Under the pieces are notes generated by a model, which worked only from the letters and a program-made list of their open reading frames with translations, was not told the DNA's origin and searched no databases. From Porodaedalea pini (lineage: Eukaryota; Basidiomycota; Agaricomycetes; Hymenochaetales; Hymenochaetaceae), in NCBI GenBank assembly GCA_002794775.1, contig NBAY01000013.1, positions 372,001 to 436,000 on the forward strand: a stretch of 64,000 nucleotides of DNA, given 5' to 3'. This document shows, piece after piece, positions 1 to 11,801 of this stretch. Numbering within the stretch: position 1 is the stretch's first letter; the number at the start of each line of letters is the position of its first letter. The translations under genes and the position numbers were made by a program.

Positions 1-1588
1 TGGTCCTGAGTACATAATCTCGCCATTTCCGAAACCATCCACCACGAGCCAACACCCGATTGCGAGCCACACTGCTAGCCAGCACTCTCTTGTCACCTCG
101 ACACCGCAGGACCTAAAGCACCGGAGATCACAGACTTTCGCTGTGTCGCAGACTAACCTGCGCTCAACTGAAGCTACTGCAGACGTGCGCAGATCAAGAT
201 CAGCGAACGCTGCCGTGCTATCCAGGGCGGACAGATCCTCAGATTTTCTAGGAGCGCCTCCACCGTATAGCGTGGAAGATGCTTCATCGTCGAATCTTCA
301 CTCTGAGACTCACGACGGGTATCTAGATGTCCCAGGAAGTTCGCATTGGACGAAGGGTCACCGGAGGGCCGTGTCTGATTTGACACCAGGTGAAAGGAGA
401 GACACTACAATGCAAGTAGATGGGACCGACTATGAGGGAACCCTGCCAGAAGAATTTGGATATGGCGTGGGGGATGGGATAAGGGCAGGTTCCGGGCATA
501 CTCGCTTGGTAATGCTTCCTCCGAGTACTTCGAGTTTAACTTCGTCGTCCCGAGGCGATTTCGTATCCAGTCCAACTAGTTCTATTCCCTCAGTACAGAA
601 CAAGGAGGATCCTTTGGAGCTTTTGAAACAATATAAGACCATTTTTATTATTGATGACTCAAACTCAATGGTTGGAGAGAGATGGGCTGAGGTCAGTGTC
701 CTCTATATCACTCTTGTTCTTTTAGTCTCATGGCCTTGTATATGCTCAGACGAGGGAAGCTCTGGCTTCACTTGCGGAAACTGCTGCCAAGTATGATACA
801 GATGGCATTGACGCATATTTCCTCAATGCGAACAGGTCAGCTCAGAATATGCGCGTAGGTACACCACGTATTTGCAGTTCATATATTTCAATTGATCCGG
901 AAACATATATAGAGTGCTGCATCTGTGAAGCGTCAATTTGATAGTGTTGAGCCTCAGGGGATATCTCTACTTGCCAAAAAGCTAGAGGAATTATTGCATG
1001 ATTATATATCTGAACTCGAACGGGCTCAACGAGAGATATCGAGAGGCGATCTGCGTGCCCTACAACGCGTCAAACCAGTGAACTATATCATCATCACAGA
1101 TGGTGTACCTAGTAAGTCTCTTTCTTTATGGCTTTCAGCGGCTAAAAAAAGTCAGGTCTGATGGCTCCTAATGTTTCTTTCAGCCGATGACCCCGAAGCT
1201 GTTATCATTCAGGCTGCTAGACGCCTCGATCGCGGCAACCTACCTGTTTCACAGGTCTGTTATGCCTTCTTTTTAGTCTGCCACCGTGGTTGATTCTCGG
1301 ACGAAAATTTTCTAGATCGGGATTCAGTTCGTGCAAGTAGGCGATGATCCAAGAGCCACCGAAGCCTTGCAAGAGCTCGATGATGGATTGGCAAAGGAAT
1401 ATGGAATAAGGGTAGGTTTTTCTTAATAAAGTGGACCTTGACATATATTTTGACTTATGGTCCAGGATATGGTTGACACCACTCCATACAGTGGCGGTCC
1501 GTTGGACTCTGAATTGCTGATCAAGATTTTACTGGGAGGAATCAATCGTCGCGTTGATAAGAAAGGAGCAAGGAGTGTATTGCCATAA
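1..1588 (+). CDS. VWA-domain protein, 5' partial
   Basis: The reading frame is open from base 2 with no ATG before the conserved part, so the gene most likely starts left of the window. The first exon runs to about 691 and encodes a Ser/Pro-rich low-complexity region followed by the start of a von Willebrand factor A domain (FIIDDSNSM, a DxSxS metal-ion-dependent adhesion site). Later exons give EALASLAETAAKYDTDGIDAYF, then a segment ending VKPVNYIIITDGVP, then IGIQFVQVGDD and the C-terminus GARSVLP with TAA at 1586-1588. At least five short introns interrupt it. VWA proteins of this shape are common in Agaricomycetes; the cellular role is unknown. No signal peptide or membrane segment is seen in the part present. 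Confidence 0.75.
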
Positions 1589-1741
1589 CACTGTTATCTG
1601 TGTGCTTGATCTACTCGACATTTATATGTGCATGTTACTGCTGTCTTGCTAATATTTACTTTTACTATTACTTATGTACCTTGTCTTTCGTTGTAAGGAG
1701 TGGTTAGGGTCGTTCTATACATTAATTTTGTACACTAGAAA

Positions 1742-4700
1742 TCAAAGGTCCCAGTCCTGCAACGAGAAAGCAAGCACGTCGAATTGTGATCCCCCAGCGG
1801 TCAGCGCAAGCCGCTCAACCTCTCGTCGAATGTATCTGACCAACGAGTCAAGATCTTTCGTCATTTTCTCATTGCGGTCGAAGAAGTCCTCTTCTGCAAA
1901 TGATTCGTAGGCTGATGGAGCCGCAAAAGTGCTAGCGTCCTCCGAAATCTCCTGCAGAATCAGTGATTCGTCAAGATCTGAGTCAGAGCTCTCAGATGCT
2001 TCATCCCGGAATGATGAAATTGGTGCATAAGACACAATGTCGCGACTCTCACGCCGTTGTCTGCGGCTCCTATGTCGACGCGAACGCGATGTCGAAGCAC
2101 GAGAAGTGTTCAACGTTGTATCTCCGGCAAATGCAATGAAGCAGTCGCTGAACGTAATGCTCATATCAAGTATTGATAACAATGAGCGTTGAAGAGTTGC
2201 CGTCTTTCTATTGATCAGCATGTATTTCATATACCAATCACAAGACGGGAATAGGCCTCACCTTCTCGTCGAGGAAGCAGAGCTTCTCGATCGCGTCGAG
2301 GCTGCGCAAATGCGTCAGCGGAAATCTATTGTGGGCTGCAGTTTATGGACTCACTGCTTCTGATGAAGGTCGATGATATCGTCTAAGGAGCTAGCTGCGC
2401 GTAACGAAGAGTGGAAACGTTGAACCTCAACGTGCAAGACCTAAAAAGTCATCAGTCTGTGCCTTTCATAGATCCAAGGCAAGAGACACTCACATATGAG
2501 CATATAAAGTTCAAGAAGGCACTGTAGTAACATCGCATTAGAATTGTTTTGAAGTTGCTACGAAAGACAACGTCGGCTTACTTGACAAACCAAGAAAGTT
2601 TACTCCGGGTCGCATAGAAAATCTTTAATTCATCCTGAGTACGCAGTGTGTTCGCTGCAGACCCGCGCAGGAGAATATTGTCTAGGAAAGTTTTCGCGCG
2701 TCTTATCTTTATCAGCAGAACGAGGATGGCGTTGTATACTCGCGACGCGCTGCTGCCAATGATAAAAACGAGTGGGAAAGGAGCAGCATAATCGACAGTG
2801 AGGCCATCAAAGCATTTGACAGAGCGCTGTAGCGCATTCCTGCTGCTGGATTTGTACGACAGGCGTACAAGACTCGAATCTATCCAGTGTGCCTTCGATG
2901 AGTCTGCAGCCTCGCGAAATGCTGTATTGAGAAAATGGTAGTCGGTCCAGACTTTCTTCGCATCGATCTAATCAAGCTCATTAACCAATTCCGGAATGCA
3001 ACATCCTCCCTTCACTTACCGCACTGAACAATACGTCGCAGAAGTCAGCCATGACGTCCCCTTTCCTCGATAAAAAGAGGTCTGCCGTGGCATGAAGGTG
3101 ACGCAGGAGATCACAGTCTGTATAGAGCACATTCTTGAGCATCTTCCCAGCGCTTGTGCATATAGGTAAAATATAATCAGAAAGCAAGAGCGATAAGTTG
3201 TCAGCGGACAAAACGACGCGCGGCATGTCCAGATTAAGTGGATCACAGAGCGACCCTCCATCAAATAATTTCACCATAAACGTTTCGAAGGTTGGCCATG
3301 CCGCAGCAGACAGCTTCCCGTAGTCGAAGCTTCCACTATGTCCGAGAATGCGGAGTAGCCCGATCGACTTTCCTGCTCCCAATATACTCTCCGCTAGAGA
3401 TCGTAGGAAAATAGGAATGCCAGGATTTTCTACTGACATGCTTTCATCCGGTGAACGGGAGCGAAGGTCATATCCATATGCCCAGAAATCGGAGTCCGCA
3501 ACGTCTAGACCGTTGGATTCGATGAAAAACTCCTGAGGCAACGCATTTTGATCGGAAATAGAATTGCTGGCTTCCGGCATGAATATCCCATCACGAAGCC
3601 AGCGGCCAAGCATTTTCCAAACGGGCTCCGCAGTCTTCAAGAAAACCCACAAAAGCCCTGAGGCAGTAACTGCATCTCCGAAAGACTGTCTCCTTTGAAT
3701 TGCATCAAAGAGTGAATTTAGTAAACGTGACGAAAACGAAGACGGCGAGAGTCTAATGCGCGCAAATATCCGATCTCTGCTCAACCAGGCTGAGCCTGGA
3801 AAGGAGGTGCATACGATCGCGAGTAGCTCATCGAAGGTATCGGAAAATTCGTCCCGTATAGCCCTTTCAAGACTCAACAAGCTGACGACAGTGCTTTTGC
3901 CACTTTGTAAGTGCGAGCGAAGCATGTCCTCTTCTTTTTGAGCCATGCCTGTTTCGAAACGGATTATCTGGAGTTCCATGGCCTCAGCAAAGGCTTCAAT
4001 TGACCGGGAGTTGTTTCTTTGACTAGAAGTGTCTCCCGTTTCCCGAGCGATCCCAGTAAAAAAGATCCTTAGGTTATTCAAGGTCGTGGCAAGATGTGCA
4101 AACTTCGAGAAAATAGATTGTTGAGTAGAAGGTGTGAGATGAAGCAGCCTCGGAGTATCCTCAGAAACCTGTATTTTTAGGTTTAGGAGGGTGAATTAGC
4201 CATGGCATTTGGTTCAAGGCGCTGAAACATATTTACCATTGTGGTAGGAAGTCCTTCTTTGTTTGCCTTTTGCTCGAATAATATGCTTGATCGACCCTGT
4301 AGTGCGATGAGTATCTCACGAATAACGTCGTGCTCATTGATATATCGCTGCAAAAAAACAATATGCATCATAGTGCGCGAAGTAAGCTAGAAAGAACACT
4401 TACCTCGTTCTCAGGCTTAGTATGGCGACTTCTGTCAATTGCATTCTTGATCCTTTGGAATGAGGGGTCTATCCGCCATCTATCAGCCAACGTCTATGGG
4501 TCCCAATCTTCGCGCTTACTGAGAGTTGATGGCTCGCCTAAGTCAAACGCGCGATCAAGCTGGGCATCCGTCCGCCACGTTTTTCTCCAGTATTGCTGCT
4601 TCTGAAGAGCCTCCAGCTCGAACCGTAGTCTGAGCGATTCGGTGATGCGTTCCTCTTGTGACAGGAGTTGACCGCTTCTTCCTAGATGAGGCGGCGGAGT

Positions 4701-5613
4701 GAGAACTCGTTCAGAGAGATCCGTCGATTCTTCAGAGTCAAGGACACTAAAGAGATCATCTTGATCGCCTAGTTCGGAGTCGCTGACGGATGATAGAAGA
4801 GGACTAGAGTCTGTGCTTCCTTCTTGGTCCCATTGCCCGGCTACGCTGCCGGGAGGCAATCCGTATGCTCCTTCCCAATGCTGACCCTCAAGGGGCTCTT
4901 CTTTCAGGATTTCAGCCCAGGTGAGGGCCAAAGGAACGGACTCCGGATTGTGAGCTCGGTCAACAAGCTGGGCAGCAACCTCCAATGATGAGGCAGAAGG
5001 TGGTGAGGCTAGAAGGAACTGGGTTGTGTGGATATTAATCAATTACATTACATATTTAAAATTGAAGCTCTGCGAGACTCACAAGAAGCTGTAAGTGCTC
5101 CGGAAGTTTCGACAGACTGATCTCGTTGTCGAGATCTCCCCGTTTCTCAGATTCTGCATGAAGCCTTTTGCTGCTAATGTCAAATGCCTCTGCAAGACTA
5201 TCATGAGATTGTATGCGCGCTTTCTTTGAAAGTCTGCCTTCCTATGTGTTCATGGTAAGTTCTTCGAAGACTTGGCTATAGACTCACCTTCTAAGCTGCG
5301 CTTGGACTGCTTGCAAGTCTGGTGAGACTCCTTGCTTCGCGACGCTGTCTATACGCCGAATAGCGAGGTCATAGGCCACGTCAAAGCCACCGTCTTCGTC
5401 TGGGGTAAGCCCAGTGAGTTTAGTGACCAATGCCTGGCACAATACGCGTGATTGACGAGTCGATGGACGCTGTGAGATGCGAGAGAGAGGCCGGTGGGAC
5501 ATGCGTGATGCCGTGCGCTGGGACGCTACCGACGCCGGACGCGGCAGACTCGATGACGGCCGCGACCTTCCTGCCGACGATGGGCGTTGTGACATACTCG
5601 AACCGGGCCTCAT
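1742..5613 (-). CDS. Gamma-tubulin complex component, GCP5-like
   Basis: This is a multi-exon gene for a gamma-tubulin ring complex subunit that anchors and nucleates microtubules at the spindle pole body. Family marks in order are [19 protein letters not shown] in the N-terminal third, then [17 protein letters not shown] and [17 protein letters not shown], then [20 protein letters not shown] (GRIP-1 region), and a C-terminal GRIP-2 region ending FSLQDWDL. The start is placed at the ATG of [13 protein letters not shown] (CAT at 5611-5613). An upstream in-frame ATG at 5754 would overlap the MGM101 start on the other strand and adds non-conserved residues. The N-terminus is Ser/Pro/Arg-rich. 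GCP5 rather than GCP4 or GCP6 is inferred from the N-terminal motif and is less certain than the family. It is divergent from MGM101. Confidence 0.82.
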
Positions 5614-5747
5614 TCGTCTTTCGTGATCCAAGACTAAGAAGAGGTTGCGACGCGTGTGACGCGTCCGATTTCGTGTCTGAAAGTCACGAATATCGCGTGT
5701 ATCGCGTGTCGCGCTTCCTTCTCGCACCTCGCACTGAGAACTCAACC
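5614..5747. promoter_or_regulatory. Bidirectional promoter with two MluI cell-cycle boxes
   Basis: This 134-base spacer separates the divergent starts of the GCP5-like gene and MGM101. It holds two ACGCGT hexamers at 5650-5655 and 5659-5664, nine bases apart, matching the MCB element bound by MBF (Swi6/Mbp1) in fungi. A tandem 9-base repeat, atcgcgtgt, lies at 5692-5709. The sequence matches are direct observation; binding and cell-cycle control are inference. Confidence 0.5.
5692..5709. repeat. Tandem 9-bp direct repeat
   Basis: Two perfect adjacent copies of atcgcgtgt lie inside the GCP5/MGM101 bidirectional promoter, followed by a further partial copy (cgcgc). They may be part of a regulatory array with the nearby ACGCGT boxes. 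Confidence 0.6.
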
Positions 5748-6765
5748 ATGGCATTCAGATTTCTCGTAAAATCTGCTTCACTGCTGCGGGGCTCTAGCGC
5801 GTCAGCAGGATACTCGTCGCTCGTGCGTAGGGCTGTTCCAATCCGCTATGCCACCACATCGACGCCCGGGCAGGGCAACCCATCGATCGTCGACTCGCAT
5901 CCAGATACCGCAAACGAGGTCCAAGTGAGCGAAGAGGTCATGAGGAGAGCGAATGAGACCGCGTCGCCTCCATCTTCAGGCTCGGCCGTGAACGAAGCGC
6001 AGAACAACTACACTGGCGACGGGACCAAGACGGACTGGTCGAGAAGCTACTTCGGCCTTTCGGTCGAGCCTTTCTCAAAAGAGGCTTCTGAGGTCCTTCA
6101 GGCACCCCTGAATCCGATGGACATTGAGATGAAGCCTGGTGAGATTTCTCGCCTTTTCTACATGCTCAGGGATGCTAACAAATACACAGACGGGCTAATT
6201 TATTTGCCTGAGATTAAGTACAGGCGAATCCTGAACAAGGCGTTTGGTCCTGGTGGCTGGGGTTTGGCACCCAGGAGTGAAACGAACGTCGGTCCCAAAG
6301 TGGTCAGCAGGGAATATGGCCTGGTGTGTCTAGGAAGGTAAGCAGCATTCATTCATCTCGGTATAAGACTCATAAGCGAGCTTCGTATAATAGGCTAGTG
6401 GGCGTTTCTAGAGGAGAACAAGAGTATTTCGATCCTTCCGGAATACCGACTGCAACCGAAGCATGCAAGAGCAATGCCTTGATGAGGTGTTGTAAGGATC
6501 TAGGAGTCGCCAGCGAGCTCTGGTACGTAATTCGCGTATGCTTCGCGCCAGAAGTCTGAGCTGTTCGACATAGGGATCCTCGGTTCATACGAGAATTCAA
6601 AGCCAAGTACGCGATAGAGGTGTTCGCGGAGAATGTTGTCACGAAAAAGAAGTATGCAGGATTTCGTTCGTCAATGCATTGCAGCTCATGCATCTTGAAA
6701 TTTATAGGAAGAAGCTCTGGAGACGGAAGGATCAGCCCAAGTTTGATTACCCTTGGAAAGAATAG
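5748..6765 (+). CDS. MGM101: Mitochondrial genome maintenance protein MGM101
   Basis: Mgm101 is a Rad52-related single-strand DNA-annealing protein of mitochondrial nucleoids, needed for mtDNA repair and maintenance. Five exons fit in phase: 5748-6138, 6190-6337, 6394-6522, 6574-6651 and 6708-6765, giving 267 residues. The N-terminus ([17 protein letters not shown]) is basic and hydroxylated, as expected of a mitochondrial presequence. The conserved core follows: [82 protein letters not shown] and a basic C-terminal end [19 protein letters not shown]. Length and core match the family well. It shares a promoter with the GCP5-like gene. Confidence 0.95.
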
Positions 6766-6973
6766 TAAAATTTTGCTGAACCAGCACACATGATTGTTGC
6801 TGTTGCTGTAGATTGCAATTTTAATATTCACCATACCTCCAATCTTGTTGGAAGACTTTGAAACTCATTGATGGACATAAGTACATTTTATCGGTACAAG
6901 ACTGGTTGCTACGCGGTACATTTGTGAACACTCAAAAAAAGGCGTCTAGAAAGTCATATACCATTTAGCTGTA

Positions 6974-9046
6974 TTACTTCTGTTGGCCGGCAAGGTTCTC
7001 TCCGTAGAGTTTGGCTGCTGCCTCTTCGAGAGCCGGCTTCGTGAACTCATTAGTGCAAAGGCAGGGCAGATCCTTTGTTCTCTCATCCGATCCTAGCAAG
7101 GCATGGTCGTACGGCGCACAACTGGCTACCACAATCAGCTTGACTGGCTTCCCTTTCCTGCCTTCCGACGCGCTGTTGATAGCATCTACGACACGCTGGA
7201 GCACGACTATCTGCCACGCGCTCTGGTGTGCATTGCGCGTCGTGAACACGACCGCATGCACAGATAGTATTGACTTCTCCAGCGTCGCGGAGAGAGTGCC
7301 GCCTTCGACGGCGTCTGTCGGTGCGTAAACAATGTGAGTGGAGAACGGCGCGCGGCGCGCGATCGCCGTCGCAAATGCAAGATAGGAAGGTCCGGCAGTA
7401 TTGCGTATGCTGCTGTCCGATGCTCGTAACAGCTCCTGCGGATCGTCAACCGCGAGGTTGATACTCTCCATCTGCGGCGTTAGCACGAGCACATCCGCAT
7501 GTGGAGATATATGCAGTTCTTTGTCCTCCTTTGTTCTAGACAGCCATCTCGTCGAAAGTGCATAGACGTCTCTGCTGAAGCGAGTATTTTCCTTCTTGAG
7601 GCTCAATAGCTCGTCAGAGTTGAGAGTATTCCCGAGGACATCCTCCCATTGTCCACAGAACTTGTCCTTCATGTCCCTTACGCGTTCTCCGCTGCTGCGA
7701 AGGAAGTCGTTTCCTATTTCCCCTTCCTCTACGGCGGCATAGGTCGCATCAAGGGCCGCAAGCTGGCGTTCTATGGAATGGCAAATCATCACAACGTCCG
7801 CACCAGCCTTGAGCGCGAGGACAGCGCCAGGGCCGGTTCCATACCCCTCAGAAATGGCGTTCATCTCGAAACAGTCGGTGACGACCACGCCCTCGAAGCC
7901 GAGCTTTTCCCGGAGAAGCGTGGTAGTGACACCTCGCGAGAGCGATGCAGGTATGTTCGGGTCCGCATCTGCGCCGAGTGCTGCAACAAGAGCCGGGAGC
8001 GCCATGTGTCCTGTCATGATGCTTGCGATCCCCTTTGCCACTGCAGCACGGAACGGAACGAGCTCGGTCTTCTCGAGTGTGGCCAGGTCCTTGGTGATAA
8101 CGGGTACCGCGAGATGCGAGTCTACATGGGTGTCGCCATGTCCCGGGAAATGCTTCGCGCATGACGCGATTCCCACAGAGACGAGGCCATCCGACGCCTC
8201 GCAGACAAACGATGATACCGTCGTTGCATCTAAAGGTTTGATGTTTAGAGAATGAGGAGCAAAGGAAAGCAACATGAGTACCTTCTCCGAACGAACGAAC
8301 ACCTGGACAAAAAATGAGACTACATCAGAATTCCGACATGAACCGTCTACAGGACGAATAACTTACCTATGACTGGATTTCGAGGGTCGGAATTCACGTC
8401 GGCCACTGGGCTGTACACCCAGTTGATGCCGGCAAGGCGCATCTCGCGACCAGTCGAGCTGGCGACTTTCCTAGCCACTTCAGGATCACCTGTCACACCT
8501 AATGCCATCGCTCCCGGGCTTCGATGCGAGAATCTAGTCAACAGAAGAAGAAAAAAAAGGAAAGGACCAGCCGCGGACTTACAATTGAGTACCAGCATCG
8601 GTCTTAGATGTCGAACTGAATGCGGAGACCAGACCATTTTCCTGGTCTATGCCGATTAGAAGGGGCTGAGAATGCCCGGAATCCTTGGCGATTTTTTGCA
8701 AGCTTTGAATCGACTTGTGAAGCTGGGGAATACCTTTGTTGCTTTTATGTCAGAAAGACGAGATGAAATGCGTGACATTGCGAACTCTGGATGTTTCTTC
8801 TGAAGATGATCACACTCCTGGTTGCTCTATCAGCTCCTACGGTGAGCTATTGAACGCGGGTTGAGATATGCGCACCCGACGTGATAGTCACGAATCAGCT
8901 TCACGATGTTTTCGCTGGCTTCATAGCCTTCAAATCCGAAGACGAAGTGCTACTGGTGCGAAGGTTTCAACCTTTAAGCGTTATCAAACATATTAGGCAC
9001 AAGTGCCTACCTGCCCGATCTGACGTTTGGTCTCCTCGGGAATCAT
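6974..9046 (-). CDS. NagZ-like family 3 glycoside hydrolase
   Basis: The product resembles GH3 beta-N-acetylhexosaminidases of the NagZ type. Exon 1 (9011-9046) encodes MIPEETKRQIGQ and splices to HFVFGFEGYEAS. Further exons give LLIGIDQENGLVSAF, GAMALGVTGDPEVAR, REMRLAGINWVYSPVADVN and NPVIGVRSFGED (using a 20-base micro-exon near 8285-8304). A large last exon then carries KHFPGHGDTHVDSH and VVVTDCFEMNAI. In NagZ the DSH motif supplies the acid/base Asp-His pair and the D of the TD motif is the nucleophile; both are present. No signal peptide is visible, suggesting a cytosolic enzyme. About 200 further residues at the C-terminus look like a GH3 C-terminal domain and end at 6974. Substrate is inferred only. 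Confidence 0.85.
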
Positions 9047-9769
9047 TGTTATGCACGACAATAACACCCGGTTGCACGAGTCACTACGCTTTTTATGCAC
9101 GCTCTGAGTTTTTGTAGGCTATGATGAGAGTCAAAAGAACGAATGCGACGGTGCAGATAGTTGATTGGGCCAACGATAAGGAAGCTTTGATGCATGACGG
9201 AGTAGCCGGGGTGCACGTTTACAATGATTAATATTAGACCCCGGAAAGAGAGCCGGATGAGAGGACTGCTTTGATGGAAGGGTCAAGGCGTGTATTAGGC
9301 CGGAGAGATTACTTCATGTCTTTTTTCCAATTGAGCCAGCCATGGATAAACGCGTCTCCAGGTGTTACAACTTACATGGCAAAAAAGTAAAGGCCATATG
9401 CATGAGAAGTCGCTGTGAGCGAAGCGGAATTACATAATAAGCCGTAGGCCTACGCAACTGATCGGCAGATGATCGCGGTGTTTGCCCGAGCGCTCAGTGA
9501 AATTGTGAAGGTGTGTTACTGTTAGTGCTATTCACTCACGTGTATCTACCGCTCTACTCGCATGCACCTAACGTCCAAGGCGTTGCTTTCCTACGCTCCG
9601 AGTCGGCATCTCCTGTCTTCAATGTCTCGATTACTATTGGTCTCGTGCCAGTGCGTGTCTCGGGACGGTATATATACACGTCAACTATGAGCTCACTCGT
9701 TCCAGTTCCGATTAATATTCCCATACCACACACATCCATAACCAGCCCACTTCCTGCTTGACGATTACA
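9047..9769. other. Intergenic spacer between divergent genes
   Basis: This 723-base region lies between the GH3 gene (minus) and the questin-oxidase-like gene (plus). Apart from the TATA-like element near 9669 and one ACGCGT at about 9350 I see no gene; short open frames here lack conserved features. Confidence 0.6.
9669..9676 (+). promoter_or_regulatory. TATA-like element
   Basis: TATATATA occurs about 100 bases before the ATG of the questin-oxidase-like gene, a plausible core-promoter position. No other evidence. Confidence 0.35.
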
Positions 9770-11519
9770 ATGTCCTCATCTACACCGAAAGACACCCTTG
9801 ACGCGCTCTTCCCCGTCCCCACAGCGCCGACAGTTATCGACAGTTTCACACCTGCGTACTCTCCGGGTTTCTCAACTGACTCTGCGAAGACGCTCGTGCG
9901 ACTCCTCAAGGAGAACCATGAACGCTTCCACATATTCTTTAATGACAGAGGCTTCCATAAGTAAGCATACTTTATGGTTGTCTTGTTGGCTTTGGTAAAT
10001 TTCTAAAACGCTTTACAGCCATGCGACTCATCATCTATATGCAATTTACACTTTGGGTGCCCCGCCAAAAGTCTTGCAGGAGGCATTTGAAACACATGTG
10101 GTATACCTGAGAAAGGCCATTGATTCTCCCGGAGAGATCACAGAGTCAAACTGGACCGAGCATCTCGCAGACGAGAAGTAAATGACTTTTCCTCCTCGAT
10201 TGTAAATATGAATATTAGATATCGAAGCTGACGTTGTCACTAGGTATTTTCGAGCGTATTGCACGTTCTTCTCCAACGCTTTCATGAAGACTGGGGTGGA
10301 CGCGGTTCTCGATAAATATGTCTTCTCGACAAGCGCGAACTGGGTTGATAGCATCAAAGATGACAAGAAGCAACCACAGATGGTCAATCGACTCCTCTCT
10401 GGAGTTCTGCATCCATGCATCCATGTTGGGTATGGCATCGAGTTTGACTCGCCCGGAATGTTCGTGGAAGGTTCGTAGCAAAAATTTACTCTTCCCGAGT
10501 TCATATTAAATTCTCTGTGAACAGGACTCGCCATGGCCTGCGTTCAACCGGGTCCCGATCTCGACGCACTCTTGCCGAGGTCTCTTTTCGTCGGGGACTC
10601 GCTCACGTCTCGCTTTACACCCGCGCTTACGCTATCTGCGAAACCTGCGGGCACGCACTCTTTCTCCATCGTCGCACAGATGCTGAGGGACCCTGAACTC
10701 AGCGCTGGTGCAGCATGCGCGGTGCCAAAAAGTAGGATCGTGGTCAAGGAAGACGACGAAGATGGTGAGGACGGAAACATATTTCCGATGATGGAGGTGG
10801 TCGACAAGCGAGGAGAGCTCATCAGGAAGTATGCGGATCAATGGATTGTTAACACGAGCAACAAGACTGAAGTGAAGGCCAAAATTGACGAACTTTCCTT
10901 CTTGGTTACACTTCTATACGGGGTTGCCGGTCTACAGGAGGGAAAGGACTTCAATGCCGATTTCTTTACGTGAGGTGTACTCTTACCGGCATGCGTAGGA
11001 GCTGAACTTTACTTCTTTAGAATGCACCTCGTAACGTCATCGCTCTTCCTGCCCGGATTCCTCGAGCATATCTCTCCATCCGCTCAGTCTATACTTCTTC
11101 GCTCCTATCTGGTCACTGCGCTTTCCATCTGGGTAGCGCGCGGGCGTCCGGCCCTCCCGATCGCGGACTTCTACGCGCGAACCTCGCCCAATTTGACTCC
11201 GCCGGGCCCAGCGCCGACGCCAGGAAAGGAGACGCTCACTCCGGACGCACTCACGCCGAATGCATGGCTCGCGGTTCTGCAGAGCACACTGCTGCACCCG
11301 AACGAGCATCTCCCGAAGGCGCAGCGGGCGCTCGCGCATTACGCACGTGTGTACGGCGATCGCCCTGCTGGTATTTGGGAGGGTACTGAGCTGAAGGATG
11401 CGGAGATTCTGGATGGGACGCTGTTTGTGCGAATTGCAGCGTTGACGATGGGTAGGCTTGGATGGCTGAGGGAGGGTCAGGAGAAGCGCGAATGGGACTT
11501 TGCAGGGTTCTGGAATTAA
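9770..11519 (+). CDS. Questin oxidase-like protein (AflY/GedK family)
   Basis: The product resembles the questin-oxidase-like family (DUF4243), whose characterised members AflY and GedK act in Baeyer-Villiger-type ring cleavage of polyketides. Five exons fit in phase (9770-9960, 10019-10177, 10244-10470, 10525-10969, 11021-11519), giving 506 residues. Typical segments are NHATHHLYAIYTLGAPP, LLSGVLHPCIHVGYGIEF, LAMACVQPG and the C-terminal HYARVYGDRPAGIWEGTEL. His-rich stretches (HATHH, LHPCIHVGYG) are characteristic. The neighbours are a glycosidase and an ER protein; no polyketide synthase or tailoring genes are nearby, so a secondary-metabolite role is unsupported by context. Family assignment is firm, reaction is not. 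Confidence 0.85.
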
Positions 11520-11702
11520 GTAGGTCAAAACGAAAACTGGTGATAATCTACTTGTATTTGTATTTGAGTAAAAAAAAAGCACCGCTCGGCTTATTTATTT
11601 GTACGAACAGAACAGAAGAAATTGACGATGTTTTATTATAATTAGTTCTCAAGTGCTCAGGACTCTTTTTACGGCAATTGTTATCTTATCGCTAAGTCTC
11701 GT

Positions 11703-11740
11703 CCACGTGGAGTGATCGACGGATGCGTTACCTGACGCGT
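11703..11740. promoter_or_regulatory. CCACGTGG palindrome and ACGCGT site
   Basis: A CCACGTGG palindrome (11703-11710) and TGACGCGT (11733-11740) lie about 60-100 bases before the start of the ER thioredoxin-fold gene. CACGTG-type elements are bound by bZIP/bHLH factors in fungi. Function here is a guess. Confidence 0.25.
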
Positions 11741-11801
11741 GCTCTTGTTATTCACTGGCAACTCCCAACTCCTCTCACTGAGTCTCAGTGCGACGACAAT
11801 C

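Noticed and set aside
5614..5754. Upstream Met of the GCP5-like gene (MPWLSSQ...)
   Set aside because: It would overlap the MGM101 start and translate the repetitive promoter as TRDTRDIRD; the downstream Met is more likely.
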